From an uncultured Ruminococcus sp. (GTDB taxonomy: Bacteria; Bacillota; Clostridia; Oscillospirales; Ruminococcaceae): a stretch of DNA of 37,395 nt. The stretch lies in assembly GCA_900539835.1 (NCBI GenBank), contig UQDR01000020.1:1-37395 (forward strand), in the 5' to 3' direction. The notes under the pieces are model-generated. The model worked only from the letters and a program-made list of their open reading frames with translations, made no database searches and was not told where the DNA came from. Both the position numbers and the translations under genes were made by a program. Positions 16,738-24,985 of the stretch are shown here, one piece after another. Every line of letters begins with the position of its first letter. The stretch's first letter is position 1.

Positions 16738-17661
16738 TTGCAGAATACTATTGCACTAATAGGATTGGGGGCAATCGGTACACCTATTGCTCATAAACTG
16801 TATAATGCTTATGGCGAAAACTTTACTTTGGTTGCCAGTGGAATGTTTAGAAATGAATTGGAAAATTCAAATCTTATCGTAAACGGACAAACATTTTCAC
16901 CTAAAATAATTTCGGATAAATCTGAGGCTGTTAATGAAATAGAGCTTCTTATTGTCTGTGTAAAAAATTATGACTTGGCATTTGCTATTAATGATATAAA
17001 AAAAGTTGTTACGGAAAATACAGTTATTTTGCCTTTGCAAAATGGGATTTATTCGTATAAATTTTTTTGTGAGCATTTTCCTAACAATCAGATTGTGCAG
17101 GGGTATGTACAGGGGCCCAATACTCATAGAATGAATAATATTATTGAATACGATAATCCCGGTGCTATGCATATTGGTAAATCTGATAGATCATCTGAAT
17201 CATGTGTAAAAAATGTTCATGATTTGCTTAGCTTTGCGGGAGTGAATATAAGCCTTGAACAAGATATTAGAAAGATGGTTTGGAAAAAGTGGATGCTTAA
17301 CGTAGCTGGGAATTCGGTTACTGCGTTGACAAGTGCTGATTACAGTATGTTTAAGGATGTCAAAGAACTTCAAGTGCTTTGCAGAAAAAGTATGTTAGAA
17401 TTTCTTCAGATTGCTGAAGCAGAGAATATTGGTTTGACTAACAGTGATATTGACGATATAATAGATTATTATGTCACATATAAAGGTAATAAGAAAACAT
17501 CAATGCTTGAGGATGTTTTGAATCATAGAAGAACGGAGAATGAATATCTTGCAGGCGAGCTATTAAGGCATGCAGAAAATATTGGAATAGATTTGCCAAT
17601 AATAAAAACGTTATATACTCTTGTAGATATTAAAGAAAAACTATATACAGAAGCAAAATAA
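16738..17661 (+). CDS. Ketopantoate reductase-like (PanE/ApbA family) 2-keto-acid reductase
   Basis: Members reduce a branched 2-keto acid (ketopantoate) to the 2-hydroxy acid with NADPH. The 307-residue protein has the nucleotide motif GLGAIG (residues 9-14). It carries LPLQNGI in the middle, the catalytic Lys184 and Asn188 in WKKWMLNVAGNSVTAL, and Glu267 in RRTENEYLAG, so all the key residues known for PanE are present and it should be active. The start is TTG 16738, eight bases after AGGAGG. The location between an ATP-grasp ligase and an acyltransferase, inside a polysaccharide operon, suggests it makes a hydroxy-acid for decorating the polymer rather than pantothenate. The true substrate is unknown. 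Confidence 0.85.
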   Translation: MQNTIALIGLGAIGTPIAHKLYNAYGENFTLVASGMFRNELENSNLIVNGQTFSPKIISDKSEAVNEIELLIVCVKNYDLAFAINDIKKVVTENTVILPLQNGIYSYKFFCEHFPNNQIVQGYVQGPNTHRMNNIIEYDNPGAMHIGKSDRSSESCVKNVHDLLSFAGVNISLEQDIRKMVWKKWMLNVAGNSVTALTSADYSMFKDVKELQVLCRKSMLEFLQIAEAENIGLTNSDIDDIIDYYVTYKGNKKTSMLEDVLNHRRTENEYLAGELLRHAENIGIDLPIIKTLYTLVDIKEKLYTEAK

Positions 17662-17679
17662 TTTAGGAGATTGTATGAT

Positions 17680-18363
17680 ATGGATGAAGGCACTAAAAAT
17701 TATATGGTTTATGACGGAGCAAAAGTGATTGACTGTAATATGGGTTTAGGAGTTGTGATTGGAGAAGACTCATTTGTTAAAGATTGCTCTTTTGAGAATA
17801 AAGTTCAGATAAACAGACGTAATTTTATTGTTGATACTAAAATCGGATGTTGTACTTATACAGGAATGAATACAGTTATAAAGCATACTAATATCGGCAG
17901 ATTTTGTTCTGTTTCATGGAATGTTTCCTGCGGCGGTGCTTCCCATGATTACACCCATGTTTCCACATCTCCCTTTTACCAGCTTAAACAGTTTGGTTTT
18001 GTTGATGAAAATGAGAATGTATCATTTTCCAAAATTGAAATTGGTAATGATGTTTGGATCGGAATGAACGCCTGTATTTTACCGGCAGGGGGGGTAAAAA
18101 TAGGGAATGGAGCAATAATCGGTTCAGGCGCAGTGGTAACAAAAGATGTTCCTGATTATGCAATAGTAGTTGGCAATCCGGGTAAAATCTTAAAATATAG
18201 ATTTGATGAAAAAATAATTAAGTGTCTTAATGATATAAAATGGTGGAACTGGCCTGAGGAAATTATAAAAAAGAATATCAGTTTATTTAAAAGCGAATTA
18301 CAATTAGATGATTGCAATAAGCTTTATGAAATACATAATAGATTAAAAAAGGAAAATGAATGA
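17680..18363 (+). CDS. Hexapeptide-repeat acyltransferase, CatB type (amino-sugar N-acyltransferase candidate)
   Basis: The 227-residue left-handed beta-helix protein has the active-site loop SWNVSCGGASHDYTHVSTSPF with the catalytic His. It continues with EIGNDVWIGMNACILPAGGVKIGNGAIIGSG and VTKDVPDYAIVVGNPGKILKYRF, then a Trp-rich helix (IKWWNWPEEIIKKN). It closely resembles the protein encoded at 22948 in the same regions. Its stop overlaps the start of the VioA-like aminotransferase gene (ATGATGG), so it probably acylates the amine which that enzyme installs. Start ATG 17680 lies nine bases after TAGGAGA. Confidence 0.87.
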   Translation: MDEGTKNYMVYDGAKVIDCNMGLGVVIGEDSFVKDCSFENKVQINRRNFIVDTKIGCCTYTGMNTVIKHTNIGRFCSVSWNVSCGGASHDYTHVSTSPFYQLKQFGFVDENENVSFSKIEIGNDVWIGMNACILPAGGVKIGNGAIIGSGAVVTKDVPDYAIVVGNPGKILKYRFDEKIIKCLNDIKWWNWPEEIIKKNISLFKSELQLDDCNKLYEIHNRLKKENE

Positions 18364-19469
18364 TGGAATCAATTTTAGTCACCCGTTCATCTATGCCTGA
18401 AATGGATGAATACATAGATGAGATAAAGGATATATGGGATACTCACTGGCTTACAAATATGGGCTCAAAGCATAAACGGCTTCAGTCTGAGCTTAAACAG
18501 TATCTTGATGTTGACAATATTGACCTGCTGACAAACGGTCACATGGCGCTTGAGCTTTCTATGCAGGCATTAGGACTTAAGGGCGAGGTCATAACAACCC
18601 CATTTACCTTTGCCTCTACAACTCATGCAATTGTGAGAAATGGACTTACTCCGGTTTTCTGTGATGTTAATCCTTATGATTATACTATTGATACAAGTAA
18701 GATAGAAGATCTTATAACAGAGAACACCTGTGCAATAGTTCCCGTACATGTTTACGGAAATATATGCAACGTTGAGGAAATTGACCGAATTGCAAAAAAG
18801 CATAATCTTAAAGTTATATATGACGCCGCTCATACTTTCGGCGAAACATATAAAGGTAAGGGTATAGGTTCTTTTGGTGATGTTTCTTGCTTTAGCTTTC
18901 ATGCCACTAAAGTGTTTAATACAATTGAGGGCGGAGCAGTCTGCTTTAAAGATCCTGAGTTTGGAAAGAAGCTGTACTGGCTTAAAAATTTCGGAATAAG
19001 CGGTCCTGAAACTGTGCAAGGTATCGGAGCTAACGCAAAAATGAATGAATTCTGTGCAGCAATGGGATTGTGTAACCTGAAACACGTTGACGAAGAGATT
19101 GCAAAGAGAAAAGCGGTTGTAGAAAGATATCAAAGTCATTTAGACGAAATTGACGGCTTAACGCTAAACCATGTTCAACCGGATGTCACACCAAATTATG
19201 CTTATTTCCCTGTTGTGTTTGATAAAAGCATATTTGGTGCAGATAGAAATGAAATATTTGATAGGCTTGCAGAAAACGGAATAGGGGCAAGAAAATATTT
19301 TTATCCGTTGACAAATACTTTTGAATGCTTTAACGGGAAGTATAATGCAAGCCTTACACCTGTTGCATTGGATATAAGCAATAGAATTCTCACTCTGCCA
19401 TTGTATGCAGATTTGAGTCTTAATGATGTGGATAGGATATGCAATACTATTTTAAGTTTGAAGAAATGA
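18360..19469 (+). CDS. PLP-dependent sugar 4-aminotransferase, VioA-like (DegT/DnrJ/EryC1 family)
   Basis: The 369-residue fold type I aminotransferase places an amino group from glutamate on a keto sugar. It has LLTNGHMALELSMQALGL, ITTPFTFASTTHA, the PLP-pyridine Asp155 in DAAHTFGETYKG, and the internal-aldimine Lys184 in CFSFHATKVFNTIEGG. The HWLTNMGS opening and the FHATKVFNTIEGG active site are of the VioA type, which makes dTDP-4-amino-4,6-dideoxyglucose (viosamine, Qui4N). The exact product is inferred. Its substrate can come from RmlA/RmlB encoded at 25362-27257. It overlaps the upstream acyltransferase gene by four bases. Confidence 0.85.
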   Translation: MMESILVTRSSMPEMDEYIDEIKDIWDTHWLTNMGSKHKRLQSELKQYLDVDNIDLLTNGHMALELSMQALGLKGEVITTPFTFASTTHAIVRNGLTPVFCDVNPYDYTIDTSKIEDLITENTCAIVPVHVYGNICNVEEIDRIAKKHNLKVIYDAAHTFGETYKGKGIGSFGDVSCFSFHATKVFNTIEGGAVCFKDPEFGKKLYWLKNFGISGPETVQGIGANAKMNEFCAAMGLCNLKHVDEEIAKRKAVVERYQSHLDEIDGLTLNHVQPDVTPNYAYFPVVFDKSIFGADRNEIFDRLAENGIGARKYFYPLTNTFECFNGKYNASLTPVALDISNRILTLPLYADLSLNDVDRICNTILSLKK

Positions 19470-19485
19470 TTAGGAGTGTTAACAA

Positions 19486-20613
19486 ATGATTAACTTTAAT
19501 TTACCTCCTGTTGTCGGAGAAGAGCTTGAGTATGTAAAACAAGCCATAGATGCACATAAAATTTGTGGTGATGGACAGTTTACAAAAAAGTGTAATGAGT
19601 GGATGGAAAATCGGTTTAATGCACAAAAAGTATTGCTTACAACAAGCGGAACAACGGCACTTGATATGGCAATGCTGCTTTGTGATTTGAAACCTGGCGA
19701 TGAGGTAATACTCCCAAGCTATACATTTTCAAGTACTGCAACTTCAGCAGTTTTGGCAGGGGCAAAGTTGGTTTTTGTGGATATCAGACCTGACACTATG
19801 AATATTGATGAAAATAAGATTGAAGCTGCTATAACTGACAAAACCAAGGTTATAGTTGCTGTTCATTATGCAGGCGTATCATGTGAAATGGATAAAATAA
19901 TGAATATTGCAAAGCGTCATAATCTTAAAGTGGTTGAAGACGCAGCTCAGGGTGTTATGAGTACATATAAAGGACAAGCCCTTGGTACTATCGGCGACTT
20001 TGGATGTTATTCATTTCATGAAACTAAGAATTATTCTATGGGCGAAGGCGGAGCATTGGTTATTAACAATCCTGAATATAATGAACGAGCTGAAATCCTT
20101 CGTGAAAAGGGTACGAATCGAGCTAAGTTTTTCAGAGGACAGGTAGATAAATATACTTGGGTGGATTTTGGTGACAGCTATCTTCCAAGTGAGCTGAATG
20201 CCGCTTACCTGTGGGCACAGCTTCTTCGTGCTGACGATATTAATAATGATAGACTTAATACATGGAATATATATAAGAAAAAACTTCAGCCGCTTGCAGA
20301 CGCCGGAAAAATCGAACTTCCTTTTATTCCTGACGATTGCGTGCATAATGCCCATATGTTTTATTTGAAGTGTAAAGACTTGTCTGAAAGAACTGAGTTT
20401 ATAAGGTATATGAAGGAAAACGGAGTGGCTTCAGTATTTCATTATATACCACTTCATTCTGCTCCGGCAGGACTAAAATTCGGAAGATTTGACGGCAAAG
20501 ATGAATATACAACGACTGAGAGCGAAAGACTGGTCAGACTGCCGATGTTTTATGGACTTGAAAGTAAACAGACAGAATATATCTGTGAAAAGGTTTTGGA
20601 TTTTTATTCTTGA
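19486..20613 (+). CDS. wecE: dTDP-4-amino-4,6-dideoxygalactose transaminase (WecE/RffA)
   Basis: It converts dTDP-4-keto-6-deoxyglucose and glutamate to dTDP-4-amino-4,6-dideoxygalactose (dTDP-Fuc4N). The 375-residue protein follows the enterobacterial WecE sequence almost block by block: NLPPVVGEELEYV, CGDGQFTKKC, PSYTFSSTA, VDIRPDTMNIDENKIEAAIT, VVEDAAQGVMSTYKG (PLP Asp152), CYSFHETKNYSMGEGGA (PLP Lys181), REKGTNRAKFFRGQVDKYTW, and VFHYIPLHSAPAG near the end. Such similarity supports the specific function. Together with the previous gene it gives two different 4-amino sugars from one keto-sugar intermediate. No partner resembling enterobacterial common antigen genes is present. Confidence 0.94.
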   Translation: MINFNLPPVVGEELEYVKQAIDAHKICGDGQFTKKCNEWMENRFNAQKVLLTTSGTTALDMAMLLCDLKPGDEVILPSYTFSSTATSAVLAGAKLVFVDIRPDTMNIDENKIEAAITDKTKVIVAVHYAGVSCEMDKIMNIAKRHNLKVVEDAAQGVMSTYKGQALGTIGDFGCYSFHETKNYSMGEGGALVINNPEYNERAEILREKGTNRAKFFRGQVDKYTWVDFGDSYLPSELNAAYLWAQLLRADDINNDRLNTWNIYKKKLQPLADAGKIELPFIPDDCVHNAHMFYLKCKDLSERTEFIRYMKENGVASVFHYIPLHSAPAGLKFGRFDGKDEYTTTESERLVRLPMFYGLESKQTEYICEKVLDFYS

Positions 20614-20634
20614 TATTTCCGGGAGGATTCATTT

Positions 20635-21750
20635 GTGAAAAAACTTGTCATAATCGGAGCCAATGATTTTCAAAATCAGTTAATTCTTAAAGCTAAATCC
20701 TTAGGCTATGAAACTCATGTTTTTGCATGGCAGTGCGGAGATGTGGGCGAATCAACGGCGGATTATTTCTATCCAATTAGTATCGTTGAAAAGGAACAAA
20801 TACTTGAAAAGTGTAAAGAAATTAAGCCTGACGGAGTTTGTTCAATTGCTTCAGATCTTGCAGCGATAACAGTAAACTATGTTGCAGAAAAATTGGGATT
20901 GCCCTGTAATAAAACTGAGTATACTCCAATCCAAACAAATAAGTATCAGATGAGAAAAGCAATGTCTGATGCCGGAATCGATTGCCCTAAGTTTGTCCTC
21001 GCTGATGAAAGATTTAATTTGTCTGAACTGAATGATTTTTGTTATCCTGTTATCGTAAAGCCTACAGACCGTTCAGGCAGTAGAAATATTATGAAGCTTA
21101 ACAGTGCTGAAGGTATTGATAAAGCGGTGCAGGAAGCTTGTGAAACCTCTTTTGAGCATAAGGCTATTGTGGAAGAGTATATTACCGGAAATGAATATAG
21201 TATGGAAACTATTTCATATAAAGGGAAACATAATTTTCTTGCCGTAACTAAGAAGTATACTACAGGAGCTCCACATTTTATTGAAACTGGACATATGCAG
21301 CCTTCAGATTTATCTGAAGGAATTATAGAAAAAGCTGTTGATATCATTTTTAAAGCTTTGAATGCACTTCATGTTGAAAACAGTGCAGGGCATTCAGAAT
21401 TTAAAGTCGATGAGAACGGTAATATAAAAATAATTGAAATTGGTGCCAGAATGGGCGGAGATTGTATAGGCTCAGATTTAGTTTACCTTTCAACAGGTAA
21501 TGATTTTATTAAAATGGTTATCGACGTTGCCTGTGGTAATGAACCGGAGATTTTGTCAGAACCTAAAAATAATAAGACAGAAATAAAATTTTTGTTTAAT
21601 CAAGATAATTTGGATGAATATTATAGATTTAAGAAAGAACATCCTGAAATAATATATAGAACAAGTGAATTTGAACTCGAAAATTCCGGAAGGGCAATTG
21701 ACAGCTCTTCAAGAATAGGGTATTATATTGTAACAGAGAGGAATTTATAG
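20635..21750 (+). CDS. ATP-grasp ligase (amide-forming, substrate unknown)
   Basis: The 371-residue protein starts with KKLVIIGANDFQNQLILKAK (PurK/CPSase-like N-terminal domain). It continues with YPVIVKPTDRSGSRNI (ATP-binding Lys and loop), AIVEEYITGNEYSMET, AGHSEFKVDENG and the metal site IIEIGARMGGDCIGSDLV, again with ExGxR in place of ExNxR. The RMGG form is common in ligases acting on amino acids or peptides. The start codon is GTG, eight bases after GGGAGGA. It lies directly between wecE and a second ATP-grasp gene that begins two bases after its stop, so the two probably act in sequence on one sugar or side chain. The substrate is not predictable from sequence. Confidence 0.8.
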   Translation: MKKLVIIGANDFQNQLILKAKSLGYETHVFAWQCGDVGESTADYFYPISIVEKEQILEKCKEIKPDGVCSIASDLAAITVNYVAEKLGLPCNKTEYTPIQTNKYQMRKAMSDAGIDCPKFVLADERFNLSELNDFCYPVIVKPTDRSGSRNIMKLNSAEGIDKAVQEACETSFEHKAIVEEYITGNEYSMETISYKGKHNFLAVTKKYTTGAPHFIETGHMQPSDLSEGIIEKAVDIIFKALNALHVENSAGHSEFKVDENGNIKIIEIGARMGGDCIGSDLVYLSTGNDFIKMVIDVACGNEPEILSEPKNNKTEIKFLFNQDNLDEYYRFKKEHPEIIYRTSEFELENSGRAIDSSSRIGYYIVTERNL

Positions 21751-21752
21751 AA

Positions 21753-22943
21753 ATGTCAAAGAAGATTATGATTTTAGGAGCCGGACGAGGACAAACCGAC
21801 TTGATTAAAGCTGCAAGAAAATATGGCTATAAAACTGTAGTTACAAGTATAAAAGGTAATTATCCCGGTTTTGAGCTTGCCGATGAGATATGTTATGCTG
21901 ATATTTCTAATCCTGTTGAAATTTCTGAAGCTGCTAAAAAATACAAGGTGGATGGAATTGCAACCGCTTGTCTGGACACAGGAATAGCAGCGTTGGGATA
22001 TACCTGTGAGCATAACGGATTGCCGGGATTGTCAGAAAAAGCGGCTAAGCTGTCAGGCGATAAGCTTTTAATGAAATCTGCCTTTATGGCTAACGGTGTA
22101 AGCACGGCAAGATATATGAGGGTATCTTCTGAATATGAACTGTCAAAGGTTTCTGCGGAATTAAACTTTCCTCTTATAGTAAAAGCTGTGGATTTGCAGG
22201 GAAGCCGTGGAATCAATATCGTTCATGATGAAAAAGAGCTTCATTCAGGCTTTGCCAATACAATGAGCGAAACAAATAAAGATTTTTGTATTATTGAAGA
22301 ATTTATTGACGGATATGAATTCGGAGCTCAGGCTTTTGTTAAAGATAATGAAATACTATATGTTTTGCCTTGCGGCGATATAACATTCTCAGGAAACACA
22401 AAGGTTCCTGTTGGTCATTATGCTCCTTTGGAGTTAGATGAATCAGTAATGTTACAAGTAGATGAACAAGTAAAATTGGCTATAAAAGCAATTGGACTTA
22501 ATAACTGTGCCGTTAACATTGATATGATTTTAAAGGATAACCAAATATATGTTATAGAATTAACAGGAAGAATTGGTGCTAATTGTTTGTCTCAGTTAAC
22601 ATCAATTTATTATGGTATTGATGTATATAAGCTTATTCTTGATACCGCTGTTGGAATTAACCCCAAGAAGTATTTTGAAGATAATAAGAAAGAACCAACT
22701 ACTTGTTATGCAAAGATGCTTATTTCGGACAAAAGCGGAAAAATAAAGCGTATTGTTAATAACAATAATGATAATCCTGATATTACAGAAATCACATTTT
22801 TTGTAAATGAAGGCGATGAAGTTTATAAATTTACAAATTCAAAGCACTGTATCGGTCAAGTAGTAGTTAAGGGTGAAACTCTTAAGGATTGTGAAACTTT
22901 AATAGATGATGTAATTTCAAATATTTCTTTTGAATTGGAGTAA
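21753..22943 (+). CDS. ATP-grasp ligase (amide-forming, substrate unknown)
   Basis: The 396-residue protein begins KKIMILGAGRGQTDLIKAARK and has the ATP-grasp core: FPLIVKAVDLQGSRGINIV, CIIEEFIDGYEFGAQAFV, NIDMILKDNQIYVIELTGRIGANCL (metal site, here ExTxR), then a C-terminal lid. It is related to, but clearly different from, the ligase encoded just upstream, so this is not a recent tandem duplication. Two base pairs separate the genes and the next acyltransferase gene starts four bases after its stop, a sign of tight co-expression. I infer a role in building an amide-linked group on the Fuc4N-type sugar. Confidence 0.8.
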   Translation: MSKKIMILGAGRGQTDLIKAARKYGYKTVVTSIKGNYPGFELADEICYADISNPVEISEAAKKYKVDGIATACLDTGIAALGYTCEHNGLPGLSEKAAKLSGDKLLMKSAFMANGVSTARYMRVSSEYELSKVSAELNFPLIVKAVDLQGSRGINIVHDEKELHSGFANTMSETNKDFCIIEEFIDGYEFGAQAFVKDNEILYVLPCGDITFSGNTKVPVGHYAPLELDESVMLQVDEQVKLAIKAIGLNNCAVNIDMILKDNQIYVIELTGRIGANCLSQLTSIYYGIDVYKLILDTAVGINPKKYFEDNKKEPTTCYAKMLISDKSGKIKRIVNNNNDNPDITEITFFVNEGDEVYKFTNSKHCIGQVVVKGETLKDCETLIDDVISNISFELE

Positions 22944-22947
22944 TAAG

Positions 22948-23661
22948 ATGGGGAAAAACTTTTTTGTTCATGAAACATCACAAGCAGAAAACGTTCAAGC
23001 CTCAGATACAGCTAAGATATATAAGGAATGTAAAGTTGTTAATTGCAGTTTGGACAGTAACGTTACCATTGGAGATTATTCACGAGTTTTTAACAGTAAG
23101 TTTGGCGAAAATGTTGCTCTGCAAAGAAATGCTATGGTATATTCTACCGATATAGGGAGGTATACATATACCGGTAAAAATTTCACTTCATGGCATAGTA
23201 AAATAGGGACATTTTGTTCAATTTCATGGAATGTCAGCATTGGCGGAGCGAACCATGATTATAACAGGGTTACTACTCATTCATTTCTCTATTCAAAGGA
23301 TTACGGTTTTTTTGATGATGAACCAGGATATGATCGTTTTACGGATGAGTGTATTATTGGTAATGATGTGTGGATAGCGGCAAATGCTTGTATTTGTCGA
23401 GGTGTGACAGTGGGAGATGGTGCAGTTATAGCTGCCGGTGCAGTGGTAACACATGATGTTGAACCCTATACCATTGTTGGAGGAGTTCCTGCTAAACCAA
23501 TCAAAAAGCGGTTTTCTGATGAAGTAATTCAATTGTTGTTAAAAAGTAAGTGGTGGGAGTTACCAACCAATATTATAAAAGAGAATTTTGAATTGTTTAA
23601 TAGTTTTCCAAACGTGGAAATTGCAAAAAAAATATGTGATTTGAAAAAATCAATTAAATAA
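22948..23661 (+). CDS. Hexapeptide-repeat acyltransferase, CatB type (amino-sugar N-acyltransferase candidate)
   Basis: The 237-residue left-handed beta-helix protein has the loop SWNVSIGGANHDYNRVTTHSF with the catalytic His, IIGNDVWIAANACICRGVTVGDGAVIAAG and VTHDVEPYTIVGGVPAKPIKKRF. It ends with the helix KWWELPTNIIKENFELFNS, which is very like the one in the 17680 protein. The pair therefore looks like paralogues serving the two aminotransferase branches. Start ATG 22948 is seven bases after GGAG; a TTG at 22930 inside the previous gene is unlikely. Acetyl is the usual group in this family, but the acyl donor is not shown by sequence. Confidence 0.87.
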   Translation: MGKNFFVHETSQAENVQASDTAKIYKECKVVNCSLDSNVTIGDYSRVFNSKFGENVALQRNAMVYSTDIGRYTYTGKNFTSWHSKIGTFCSISWNVSIGGANHDYNRVTTHSFLYSKDYGFFDDEPGYDRFTDECIIGNDVWIAANACICRGVTVGDGAVIAAGAVVTHDVEPYTIVGGVPAKPIKKRFSDEVIQLLLKSKWWELPTNIIKENFELFNSFPNVEIAKKICDLKKSIK

Positions 23662-23679
23662 AATGGGAGTCTGTTTAAT

Positions 23680-24633
23680 ATGTTAATTTCAGTAGCTATT
23701 CCTTGTTATAATTCATCTAAGACATTGCCTTTCGTTGTTGATGAAATTAAGAAAACATTTTCCGATAAACCGGGCTATGATTATGAAATTGTTTTGGTAA
23801 ATGACAATTCACCAGATAATACATATGAAGTGATATGTCAAATTTGCAAAGAAAATCCTAATGTTATAGGGGTTGATTTATCTAAAAACTATGGTCAGGC
23901 TTCAGCACAAATGGCAGCAATTAAATATGTTAAAGGTGATATAGTAGTATTTATGGATGATGACGGACAACATCCTGCGAATGAAATTTTTAAGTTGATT
24001 AATAAAATAGAGGAAGGCTATGATTTAGTATATGCCCATTTTTCACAAAAAAAGCATTCAGGATTTAAAAAAATAACAAGTGCGATAAATTCCAAAATAC
24101 TTGAGATGACAAACAGAAAACCAAAGGATATTCTTATATCCAGCTATTTTGCCCTAAGTTGTTTTTCTGTTGAGTCTTTAAAAAAATATCACAGTCCATT
24201 CCCATCTATAGGAGGTTATTTGCTTCAAACGACACGTAAGATTGCAAATGTTGAAGTTGAGCACAGGGCAAGAATTGAGGGAGTAAGCAACTATAATTTT
24301 AAGAAGCTGATGAAACTCTGGATTCAGGGCTTAACTAATTTCTCTATAGCGCCATTAAGATTAGCTTCCTTTATTGGAATGATATCTTCCGCCGTCGGCA
24401 TACTTGCCGGAATAGTATTGGTAATTAGAAAAATTGTTACCCCTAATATAGCCATCGGATATACTTCGCTTATGGCGGCAATTCTGTTAATCGGCGGACT
24501 TCTGATGATGATGCTCGGACTTTTGGGAGAGTATATAGGAAGAATTTATATAGTTTTAAGTAATATGCCGCAATATAGTGTAAGAGAAGTTATAAATGAA
24601 AAAGTTGAGGATTGCTGTGATGAAAACAAATAA
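23680..24633 (+). CDS. Polyprenyl-phosphate glycosyltransferase, ArnC/GtrB/DPM1-like
   Basis: It loads a sugar from a nucleotide donor onto undecaprenyl phosphate on the cytoplasmic face. The 317-residue protein has a GT2 domain (ISVAIPCYNSSKTL; VLVNDNSPDNTYEV; DLSKNYGQASAQMAA; metal site FMDDDGQHP at 91-99) and the R/K-rich membrane-surface region. Two C-terminal membrane spans follow (about residues 225-250 and 257-282), ending with LLGEYIGRIYIVL, as in GtrB and ArnC. It overlaps the start of an ArnE-like gene by 14 bases and is followed by an ArnF-like gene, reproducing the Arn order of transferase plus flippase pair. The sugar is probably one of the 4-amino-4,6-dideoxyhexoses made by neighbouring genes. 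Confidence 0.88.
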   Translation: MLISVAIPCYNSSKTLPFVVDEIKKTFSDKPGYDYEIVLVNDNSPDNTYEVICQICKENPNVIGVDLSKNYGQASAQMAAIKYVKGDIVVFMDDDGQHPANEIFKLINKIEEGYDLVYAHFSQKKHSGFKKITSAINSKILEMTNRKPKDILISSYFALSCFSVESLKKYHSPFPSIGGYLLQTTRKIANVEVEHRARIEGVSNYNFKKLMKLWIQGLTNFSIAPLRLASFIGMISSAVGILAGIVLVIRKIVTPNIAIGYTSLMAAILLIGGLLMMMLGLLGEYIGRIYIVLSNMPQYSVREVINEKVEDCCDENK

Positions 24634-24985
24634 TCAAGTTAAATATTTAATTTTTCTGCATATTATGCTGTTGGTTTCATCAATAACAGGCATTATTTCA
24701 AAGCTTGCATCACAGCAAAAGTTTTTATCTTTCAAATTTATTGTTTTATACTGTTTTATGATTTTAGTTCTCGGTATATATGCAATAGGATGGCAGCAGG
24801 TGATAAAACGTCTTCCTCTGACAACTGCATACACCAATAAAGCAGTAACCGTTATTTGGGGAATTGTTTTCGGAAAACTGTTTTTTGATGAAACAATAAC
24901 AGTCAAGCAAATAATCGGTGCAGTTATAATCATAATAGGCATTGTCCTTTTTGTGAAAGCGGATAAGGAGGTAAGTAATGACTGA
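24620..24985 (+). CDS. Small four-span membrane protein, ArnE-like/SMR-type (flippase subunit)
   Basis: The 121-residue protein has four membrane spans and the EamA/SMR pattern TTAYTNKAVTVIWGIVFGKLFFDETITVKQIIG, then a last span ending in a short charged tail. Such small proteins work in pairs; the ArnE/ArnF pair moves undecaprenyl-phosphate aminoarabinose across the membrane, whereas EmrE exports drugs. The neighbouring ArnC-like gene and the second SMR gene overlapping by eight bases strongly favour the lipid-sugar role. Start ATG 24620 is nine bases after GAGG; ATG 24596 is an in-frame alternative. Confidence 0.78.
   Translation: MKTNNQVKYLIFLHIMLLVSSITGIISKLASQQKFLSFKFIVLYCFMILVLGIYAIGWQQVIKRLPLTTAYTNKAVTVIWGIVFGKLFFDETITVKQIIGAVIIIIGIVLFVKADKEVSND

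Noticed and set aside
18570..19139. Long antisense open frame of about 189 codons inside the VioA-like gene, and other frames opposite gmd, fcl, glnN and amt.
   Set aside because: They lack ribosome sites, have Cys/Ser/Phe-rich composition with no domain, and lie fully opposite well-supported genes.
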